NCBI RefSeq assembly: GCF_010389155.1
Contig: NC_057768.1
Location: forward strand, 45,115,633 to 45,179,632
Source of the DNA: Erigeron canadensis
Taxonomy: Eukaryota; Streptophyta; Magnoliopsida; Asterales; Asteraceae
DNA length: 64,000 nucleotides
Direction of reading: 5' to 3'
Shown: piece by piece, positions 55,850 to 64,000 of the stretch
Layout: the number at the start of each line of letters is the position of its first letter
Position numbering within the stretch: position 1 is the first letter of the stretch
Translations under genes and position numbers: made by a program
Notes under the pieces: generated by a model
Databases searched by the model: none
Told to the model about the DNA's origin: nothing
What the model saw: only the letters and a program-made list of their open reading frames with translations

Positions 55850-56370
55850 TATGCGTAAAATCATATATGATTTTGTATAAGTTTTTCACACTGTATGCAT
55901 TAAATCAAAATTGATTTTAAATAGGTTTATATGTATATAACTCATTTGTCTTGTCTCAAATTTATACGTAAAATCATATATGATTTTGAATAAATTTTTC
56001 ATAGTGTATTAAAATCAATTTTGATTTTGAATATGTTTAATGATACCGAACTCACTTTTTTTTCTAGATGTATGAATAAAATCATACATGATTTTGTATA
56101 GGGTTTAGACACTCTGTGGGTAAAATCATTTTTGATTATAAATGGTTTTCTTTGTATGGAACTCATTTGGTTTTGTCTCAATGTGTTATAAAAAATCATA
56201 TATGATTTTGTATAGGTTTTCCTCAATGTATGCGTAAAATCATTTTTGATTTTGAATAGTTGATTTTGAATAGGTTTTTCACAATGTATGCGTAAAATCA
56301 TTTTTGATTTTGAATAGTTCATTATATATATGATTTTCACACAGTAAGAGTAAAATCAAATATGATTCTA
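55850..56370. repeat. ~110-bp tandem repeat with palindromes AAAATCATATATGATTTT
   Basis: The palindrome starts at 55857, 55970, 56078 (one change) and 56192, giving spacings of 113, 108 and 114 bp. Each monomer also holds a second palindrome (AAATCAATTTTGATTTT or AAATCATTTTTGATTTT) and the link words TTTTTCACAMTGTATGCGT and AACTCATTTGTCTTGTCTCAA. The last unit is rearranged by a short internal duplication near 56250-56320. The minus-strand frame 56340-55999 is only the repeat read through. Confidence 0.85.
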
Positions 56371-57300
56371 GGTATAAGAACACAAGTAACTAAAACCTTA
56401 ATACAAAATCAAATTTAATTGTACAAAACAAAATTACAAAACACAAATCTATAGAATATATATACAAAATCAAATATGATTTTACACATACATTTACAAA
56501 AACAGAAATATCTATAATCTCTATACATAATCAAATATGATTGTGAACATAAAAGTAAACAATAACAGATAACAAATCGAATTTGATGTTACTCATACAT
56601 TTCCACAAAACAATTAGAGTTTATATCCACAAACATATACACCAAAAAATTTAATTCAGAATCATAAAGTTGATTAAATCATATTATCAAACATTGATTT
56701 AGACATTTCATCAAACACCTTATGCAATACTCAATCAAATGTGATTTTATATTAAATCATATATAAGGAACTTTGGTTTAGACATTTCATCAAACACCTT
56801 GTATGCAATATTGAACCAAACAACAAAGTCAATTGAATTACTAATAAAATTTAACAAGTTCAAATGTTAGAATAGATTTAATCACATATTATCAAATTAC
56901 ATTTGATTATCACCTGAGAAAATTCAAATTTACATAACAAAAAGTCGTAATATTCGTATTCAATACATCCTTCATAGTTATTAACATCTTCAAAATCAAT
57001 TGATGATGAATGATGGAGATGATGACGAAGACAAAGGCAACGTGGCTGTGCCATTGAAGGTGGTGGTGTTGGTCGCCAGACGCCGAATGAGAGAGAGAGA
57101 GAAAAAAAAGTTGATGTGTGTGTTTTACTGTGTGTGTGTGTGTATGTTTTACTGTGTGTGTGTTTTGGATATGAGAAGACGAAGAGTGAGAGGGAAGGCT
57201 AGTTTCTTTTTATGTGCAATTTTACTAAAATACCTTTCCATATGTATTTTTTCATATTAATTTTGACCATAGATGATAGTTGATCAAAGGGCTGAAATGT
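56371..57300. other. Decayed flank of the palindrome array; no supported gene
   Basis: ACAAAATCAAATATGATT-type words recur at 56400-56560, apparently diverged or inverted relatives of the array. A (TG)n tract occurs at 57115-57170. The plus frame at 57000-57260 is an Asp-rich start and TG-repeat read-through, not a gene I can support. Confidence 0.5.
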
Positions 57301-57352
57301 GACCCTTGGAGTTCGCCACTTTTTAAGGATTCTCATGAATACAACTCTAAGT

Positions 57353-57449
57353 TATAGTGTTACTAGTGTTCACGATTAACATAACATACTCTAATATTGT
57401 TTCATAAGATAAGAAGAATTATTTTTTTTTATAGTGTTACTAGTGTTCA
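57353..57449. repeat. 20-bp direct repeat flanking 57 bp that end in a T run
   Basis: TATAGTGTTACTAGTGTTCA occurs exactly at 57353-57372 and 57430-57449. The 57 bp between them end in a T run adjoining the second copy. Confidence 0.8.
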
Positions 57450-58855
57450 GACTTGTCCAATGGACGGGTAGTCTCAAAATATATTAATCAAAGCTAAAAA
57501 ATTGGAATTCAAATATATTAAATAGATATATCGAAATCAACTTGAAAATTTGCTAGCTGAATAGCCACTCCATCGGTCAAAATACTTTTAAAATTTTCCG
57601 TCCATTCACCATTAACCGAGCCATGTATGATAGTGCCTTGCAAATAGCAAAAAAAAAAACTGGTAAGTTCTATTAGTGTGTTTCTATGTATTTAATCTAA
57701 TTTTAAAAAATAAACCCCAAACAAATTAACCATAAAAATCGAATAAATATTTTTGCATATAGATCCTGGAAAATTATTCATGATTAAAAGGAACCCAACC
57801 AAGGACATTCAAATGTCGATCAAATGATTTTATCGACTAATGCAAGAAAGATAGAGAAACAAATTATTGATTAAAAAAAAGAGTTGAGCCAAAAACCTTG
57901 CAAAACCATATCTTGTTGTGTTAAATCCTAAACATAACGTGGATTAAAGGGTTTTACTTAAAGGTATTATTTAAAATTGATATCTTGTTTTTCATAAGAT
58001 CCGAAGTACATTTGTCATACACAAACTAAAATGATGAATTGTTCCACCATGCTAAATAATCATACTAAAACATTCAACACCATCTCAATATGTAGCATTT
58101 TCCCCTGATAAAATAACGACTAAAAAATTATACTATTAATGAGCTAGTTTCAAAACAGATTCAAAAGTATCATATTCGATATATTAAATTAATCATAAGC
58201 TTACTCATAGCAAAGCTTATAGAAGGATATAATCGTAAATTTTAAGTATATACCATTAATGAGCTACTTTGTATCAAAATAAACAAAGTCAATATTAAAG
58301 TAATCATAAAGCTACTCATAGCAAATTTAGACTTTATATCTAAAAGGTTATAAAAAGATACAAATGTAAATCCTAAAAGTTAATATAGGTTACAAATACA
58401 AAAGTTAATATATAATATTTAGATTAGACAAGTCATATATCATAACTTAATCAATACGAAAGCTGAAGAAGAAACGTACGAAAGTTAACTCAATATAAAT
58501 ATTGATTTCAGTTTACCCATTTTTTTCAACTTTAGTTAAATAATAACTTTACAGTTTCTTATATTCTAAAAGTGTAAACTATATAATTTGAAAAATACAT
58601 ACCAATTCATCAACAAAAACCATCTCGAACGTTTTAATTTTCTTCGGGTTGTTCCACTCCAAAACAATACATGCACAACACGGAGTCGTAAATGATGGTT
58701 AACAATAACATAAGAATTCAATGTTAAAAAATGATAATAATGATTAATTATGTGCAAAGTATATAAAAAGAAAAATCATTTTGTAGTTGATCGTAGTTTC
58801 TTATTTTATTTTTTTTTGTCGTATGTGAGTTATAATATAGATAACCAATAAAACC
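57450..58855. other. Intergenic region
   Basis: AT-rich. A diverged direct repeat (ATTAATGAGCTA.TTT.., TAATCATAA.G.TACTCATAGCAAA) is visible at 58134-58215 and 58254-58325. No gene. Confidence 0.5.
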
Positions 58856-58860
58856 TAAAA

Positions 58861-59160
58861 GTTAATTATTTTTAAAATTGTTGAAATTGTAAATTGGTGA
58901 TGAAAAACCAAAAAGTGTAAATTAATTATTTTTAAGTATAAATTGGTGATGAAAACCAAAAAGTATAATTAATTATTTTTAAATTGGGTTAAAGTGTAAA
59001 TTGGTGATGGAAAATCAAAAAGTGTAAGTTAATTATTTTTAATTTGGGTTAAAGTGTAAATTAGTGATGGAAAACCAAAAGGTGTAAATTAATTGTTTTA
59101 GAGTGAGGTTAAAGTGTAAATTGGTAATGGAAAACTAAAAAGTGTAAATTAATTTAGATT
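58861..59160. repeat. ~60-bp minisatellite, about five copies
   Basis: Units share TTAATTATTTTTAA, GTGTAAATTGGTGATGGAAA and CCAAAAAGTGTAA. Anchor words recur at 58862, 58922, ~58968, ~59028 and ~59088; the last units are exactly 60 bp apart, while one internal unit has a ~13-bp deletion. Confidence 0.88.
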
Positions 59161-59907
59161 AATATTAAAAAAATAGAGGATTAATAAGGAGGGAGGATTA
59201 GGTAAAAGGAAGGGGATTAGGGGTGCCAAGTGTACCCCAAACCCATCTTTTAGTTATATTATAATAAGTTATTATAAATTAATCACCACCACACATAAAA
59301 AAAATGTTAATAATTTTATATGATGAATGTATTGATCTTTTTGGATTGTGATTCATGTGACTAATTGAGTATTTATTCAATATCATTTGAAGTGAATTTT
59401 TATAGAACAATTTGTTATGAGTTAATGATTTATTCCGAGTCAACTTAGTATTAAGGATTAAGACAACATCTAATTATTAACATAAGTTATGCCCAAAACT
59501 GTTCATATTAATTAATTATGTATATGTATTTATCAGTTTATAAAAGTAGACTTTCTCAGTTTCTCATATAATGCACCATCGCTAACCTAGTCAGTTATCA
59601 CTATGACCCTTTCTCTTAGTTAAGTTGTTAAGCCCAACCCAAAGGTTTCTTTAATTGAAAAGATCAAGTCCGGAACACAATCTGGAAATGGGTTAATAGC
59701 ACTATTAATAGGCCCAACTTAAGATTTGATGGGCTAGATGTGTTGCTACCTTGCTGGTAAGCCTACCAGGTCGAATAATATGTTCAAATGAAATTAGTAT
59801 ACCATTTTGTAATCTACAACAAAAATACAAAGTTTATTGCAAAGTATATTAATTATTGCATATGGTTAAAATTTGTTGTAACCATATCACTTCCCAATAT
59901 TTAGTTA
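59161..59907. other. Intergenic region
   Basis: No gene seen. Short words such as GGGTTAATAGCACTATTAAT near 59692 form a small inverted repeat. Confidence 0.45.
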
Positions 59908-59934
59908 TCTATATATATATATTTATAATTTATA

Positions 59935-60256
59935 ATTATTTATACTTATTAAGGAAAATACCCATGTTGAAAGTTACATGGGGAAATATCTAAAATACCC
60001 TTATATGTAATATTTTAATCTACTACCCTTAAAATATATAATATTTTCATTTAGCACTCAGATATTTTCAGTTATACTACCCCTTAACATTAATGATTAC
60101 GTTACACTATCAATCCTTTATCTTTTAAAATATTTTCATTAACCATTTATATCAATAATCTACACCAATCGACGCCTCATCTGTCACCAACCGTCGCACC
60201 TGTCACCATATCGTCGCCGCCACAATCACCGCCGCATTGTGTGAGTAATATGCCAG
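59935..60256 (+). mobile_element. Helitron copy related to the 18-kb element
   Basis: Aligns along nearly its whole length with 17957-18274 (shared blocks include TGTTGAAAGTTACATRGGG, TTTAGCACTCAGATATTTTC, ACTACCCCTTAACATTAAYG and CGCCTCATCTGTCACCAACC). The 3' end has mutated from CTAG to CCAG (60253-60256), followed by T. The 5' end is blurred by an AT-rich expansion, so it could begin at 59908. Confidence 0.8.
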
Positions 60257-62295
60257 TAGTAGTGTATGATATAAGTAGTCAATCAGCTATTAAATGACTT
60301 GTATTAAAATAACGTGTAATTATAGCAAGTTGGTATATAAATGTTTGTGGGATCTTGATCTCCGGTTATGTAAGAGGTGAGGCTTAGTTGAAAATATTTT
60401 AATTGTTGTTCGATTTTGCATATTATAATTAAGTTTATTTTATTGCAAAAGTGTCATTTGGTGTACTAGTGATTTGCTAGTGGTCGTTTAGGTGTTAGTA
60501 TAATATGTCGTTTACAAAGAATAAATAAATAAACTACAAGAATATTAGATGTTATACTAACGATAAAGAAAATTATTGTATTTTCTGATCAATAGCTTAT
60601 AAATCTTATAATAACTTTTTAACATTTTTGCTTTGATTTTTTCGAACAAGACTAAATTTTTACAAAAAAAGACTAAAATTTTATAGGGACTTGAAATGTG
60701 ACAAACCGTGTTAGTTTAATACATAGCTATCAATCTTACCCTTGAAAATATAACCTAACATATTTGAATGGTCCTCTTTGTACAGAACAAAAATTCACAA
60801 TTCTTTTGTTTTAAAAACAAATTTTATTTTTAATTATTGTTAGAACCGTGTGTTGAAAGTTACACCTTCAATATTACTACTTATTTTCCCGAACTTCGTA
60901 TCATTGATGTATAAAGTAAGTATTAAATAATATTTAAGATGTGAAAAATGACTAAATGTAAGGTAAGTGTTAATTAAGATTGTTGGGTAAGATTATATTA
61001 AAAATGTGTAACTATTGTAAAAATTATGGAGTATGTGTTAATCTTAAATGTGAAAATATCGACAGAAATACATGTGCTAATTATATCATGAGTTTAGTTG
61101 AATCTAAAAGTTAAATTACTTCATCAAATGTAACTTTTCGAACCATCTTAGCCAGGTATATATGCAAAGATGTGAAGCTTTAACTACCCCAGTTGCTAAA
61201 CTTTCATTTTCATCTTTAGAAAAATCAAATTCAAATACATCCTCTAACATGCTTTTTCATTTTACATCCAGCTTTCATCTCATCATCAAAATCGTTAGAA
61301 AATACATACTATACTAATATAATAATAGACTATAAAAAAGTTTGAATGCTTGTCAAACCTTCAAAAAGTCAACTTGGCCTCCTCAATGACTATTAATATA
61401 ACCCCACAACTTTCATCAAAACACAAAAAGGAATGTGTATCCAAGAGGACTAGTACATGGAAATCAACCTTTGAAGCTCTCCTTTTTCGATCATGTTTTA
61501 GAGGTAAGAATTATATTTTCAATGTTCCTAAATTCGGTTCTATGAGGCTTAAAAAATGTTACACGACATAGTATATGTTTACCAATGCGGCTAATTACAA
61601 TAATGCTTGCTATCACTTGATCATGTTTTACCGGTTTTTTTACATCATATTTGTCTGCTGCATATTACTAATTAGTTCTCTTAGCATTATAACTATCAAC
61701 ATTCAATATGCATTAATGTATGATTATGAGGTTTAGCATATGACATAAAATCAATTTGGTTCTAAAAACAATATGATTTCCGTTTCATTTATAAAATAAT
61801 ATGTTTTTTTAAGAATGAAACGGAAATCAAATTAGTTGGTGTAATTTGGGATCGAATCTTGATTCCTCATTGTTTCAGACAATTAATTACCCCTTCAACG
61901 TGTGGGTATACGTGTTATCACTCTTGTTCTGTAAGAGCGTGCGAGTTTCGACTTCTTGCATACTGCCCACCTTGGATGTCACTGTTGGGGTTTGAATCAT
62001 TAACATTTAACTTGTTCCAAAAAAAAAAAAGAAATGGTCATATTAATTGATGATAAGATTAAAAAGATCTATTGATATATATACTATGATGTGGCACGAG
62101 TGTCATATTGATAAACCTTTGGAGGCTTTATGATAATGAACTATGTAAAACTGGCCGGCTTACTTTCCATTTAGAAGCAAAATCATGCCATTAATGTACA
62201 TATGATTGGTTTTGATCACATTTAACTTGATTGTCAACAGGTGCAACACTCCCATGCTATAAAACAAACAAAAAAGATAGAGGGTGTTGGGAATA
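60257..62295. other. Intergenic region and cellulase promoter
   Basis: No supported gene. The short frames (61350-61571, 61859-62050) lack recognisable domains. Near 61750-61840 there is an inverted repeat (GATTTCCGTTTCATT with AATGAAACGGAAATC) of 15 bp arms. The last ~200 bases would contain the leader of the downstream GH9 gene. Confidence 0.45.
61779..61829. repeat. 15-bp inverted repeat
   Basis: GATTTCCGTTTCATT (61779-61793) is the reverse complement of AATGAAACGGAAATC (61815-61829), with a ~21-bp AT-rich loop. It could be the eroded core of a small inverted-repeat element. Nothing else supports a function. Confidence 0.6.
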
Positions 62296-64000
62296 ATGTA
62301 TGCAGCAAATCATTGGGGAGGATCATTGGAAATAGCAAATGAAAATGATAATGAAGATCAAAACAGTAGAAGGGACATGGATAGGGCATCATTATACAAC
62401 ACTCAAAGTCAACAAAGTGGACCCCTGTTAGATCAAACTCAACAAAGTTGGCTTTTGGACCCAAATGATGCTTCAAGAAAGAAAAGCAAGACAAGGTATG
62501 TCGATTTAGGGTGCATCGTTGTGAAACGAAAAGTATTGAAATGGACGTTGATCGCGTTCTTTGTTGCTTTTCTGGTGATCGGGCTTCCGATCATAATTGC
62601 AAATTCGATTCCAAAGCATAAATCCAAGCCCCCGCCACCGGATCAATACACTCAAGCATTGCACAAGGCGCTTTTGTTCTTCAACGCCCAAAAATGTACG
62701 TTCCTTTATTACCTTTTGCTTGTTTTTCAACATCTTGACTTTCATGCTTAAACACTTAATAGATTGATTTTGACCAACGACGGTAGCATGTGTTTACATC
62801 TCAATAACTTTGTAATTATTTATGTTGTTTATTTGTGGATCATAAGCTTCTTCTAGTTTATTTTCACAATCACAAACAAAAAATATATAGCATTTTAAGT
62901 CTTCGAGAATTTATTAAAGATTGTAAATCTTGACATGTATTGACGTTTGATTTGTTTAGATGATTTTCATCTGTACTCCCTTATAAAAAATCGTTCAAAA
63001 GGTTGGTAATTTACTCATAGTTTTTCAAGATGCTTTTATGAGTAAAAAAAAAAAGGTTGAGCATATACGCATTTAACGTATGTTTGCATCATATTCGTTT
63101 CATACTAAAATATCAACTTTGACAATGAAACTTCCTAATGACTGTTTCAAATAACAATTTGTATAACTCTCAATCGTTGATAGCTTCTAACTATCCTATG
63201 CTCTTGACACCTATCTTGCTTTGACATTTGCTAAAAGAAATTAAGCGTAATTGGCCCATTTGGTCATTTCATGTTCTCTCGACCGGCCTGTTTTGACCGA
63301 ATGAAATGTTTGTGCTTTTCTGGAGTATATACGTAGTAGGGTTGTTTTTTTATGGTTTCATGTTCTACATTTATTTAATTAGTGTACTAATTTTTTACAT
63401 ATAATTCGACAAGAACCATATATTTAACGGATAAAAACATGCCTTATAATAAGTGTTGACTAGTAAATTGGTAAATCTAGATTGAGTTTCAATTTACTAG
63501 CTAGCTAGCTTACTGTATAAAACAAGTAATGCATCCCTCAAAAAAATATATCTAACTATTGGGATTATAAATGACGCAGCTGGGAAGTTACCAAAGAACA
63601 ATGGGATTAAATGGAGAGGGGATTCAGGGCTTCAAGATGGAGCCGACGCTACGGATGTCAAAGGAGGATTGGTAGGAGGATATTACGACGCTGGTGACAA
63701 TTCCAAGTTCAATTTCCCAATGTCATTTGCGATGACAATGTTGAGTTGGAGCGTAATTGAGTACGAACACAAGTACAAGTCCATCAAAGAGTATGATCAT
63801 ACCCGAGAACTTATCAGGTGGGGAACAGATTACTTGCTTCGGACCTTCAACTCCTCGGCTACCAAAATTGACCACATTTACGGCCAGGTAGGAGGCTCTC
63901 AAAATGCTTCAACAACGCCGGATGATCACAATTGCTGGGAAAGACCCGAAGACATGGACTACAAGCGGCCAACACAAATGATCACATCAGGAGCTGATCT
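62296..64000 (+). CDS. KOR: Membrane-anchored GH9 endo-1,4-beta-glucanase, KORRIGAN type (5' part; continues past window)
   Basis: Family members act with cellulose synthase at the plasma membrane during wall formation. Two exons are visible: 62296-62695 and 63579-64000 (open at the edge), joined in phase 1 so that NAQK-SGKLPKNN reads through. The N-terminus MYAANHWGGSLEI and the DQTQQSWLL block are the cytosolic tail with the two Leu-rich sorting motifs of KOR proteins. A single membrane anchor lies at ~83-103 (WTLIAFFVAFLVIGLPIIIA), followed by PPPPDQYTQALHKAL. The GH9 domain then starts, with WRGDSGLQDG, GGYYDAGDNSKFNFPM and DHNCWERPEDMDYKRP. The two Asp of YYDAGD belong to the GH9 catalytic region; the later catalytic Glu is outside the window. 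DNSKFNF in place of the usual DAIKFNF suggests a KOR2/KOR3-like branch more than KOR1 (inference). The start is set by MYxxxxWGG conservation. Confidence 0.9.

Noticed and set aside
55999..56340. 113-aa minus-strand frame with internal repeats
   Set aside because: It is the ~110-bp tandem palindrome repeat read as protein; periodicity is at the DNA level.
57000..57260. 86-aa frame starting MMMNDGDDDEDKG
   Set aside because: Composition follows GATGAT and TGTG repeats; no domain and no plausible gene structure around it.
1..64000. CRISPR arrays, operons, phage or plasmid features
   Set aside because: None is present; spliced genes, snRNA promoters and plant transposons show nuclear plant DNA.

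Overview
This is a plant nuclear genome window, AT-rich with spliced genes and many decayed transposons. The gene families (DYW-type PPR, group IIa WRKY, A2 cyclin, KORRIGAN-type cellulase, folate-biopterin transporter) mark a eudicot. The kinase fused to two phloem-protein-2 domains and the LTRs that begin TGTAACACCCC make me favour Asteraceae, but that is inference. Genes cover roughly a third of the window; the rest is repeat-derived or unrecognised.

Layout. 0-6.6 kb: four copies of a Ty3-type gag sequence without pol or LTRs (one truncated ORF, one intact ORF with a CCHC knuckle, two remnants), and, between and after the remnants, two tandem U5 spliceosomal snRNA genes, each with a plant USE element and TATA box at Pol II-type spacing. 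7.4-9.8 kb (-): an intronless PPR-DYW RNA-editing factor close to Arabidopsis CRR22. 12.1-14.3 kb (-): cytosolic seryl-tRNA synthetase, 3 coding exons. 14.66-17.4 kb: a 2,008-bp solo LTR with perfect 5-bp TSD, nested in an older minus-oriented LTR element. 18-24.7 kb: no intact gene, but Helitron ends, a plastid GAPDH-B (GapB) exon pseudogene and scattered exon-like fragments. 25.2-25.85 kb: two tRNA-derived SINEs inserted at nearly the same target. 27.9-32.3 kb (+): A2-type cyclin, 11 coding exons. 35.4-38.8 kb (+): multi-membrane-span RING-H2 E3 ligase. 39.3-39.6 kb: a broken copy of the folate transporter's first exon. 39.9-43.2 kb (+): receptor-like cytoplasmic kinase fused to two PP2 (Nictaba-like) domains. 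44.1-46.3 kb (+): folate-biopterin transporter. 48.9-50.6 kb (-): group IIa WRKY factor. 51.2-52.6 kb: a Mutator-like element with 9-bp TSD and long TIRs. 53.6 kb: hAT MITE with 8-bp TSD. 55.8-59.2 kb: two tandem-repeat arrays. 59.9 kb: Helitron relative of the 18-kb copy. 62.3 kb to the end (+): 5' part of a membrane-anchored GH9 endo-1,4-beta-glucanase (KORRIGAN type), cut by the window edge.

The genes are independent eukaryotic transcription units and form no operon or single pathway. The most unusual points are the U5 snRNA pair interleaved with gag remnants, the kinase-PP2-PP2 fusion, the duplicated transporter fragment, and the set of transposons whose exact ends and target duplications can be read directly. 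Intron-exon borders were placed by hand from GT/AG sites, reading frame and remembered family conservation; transcript data were not available.
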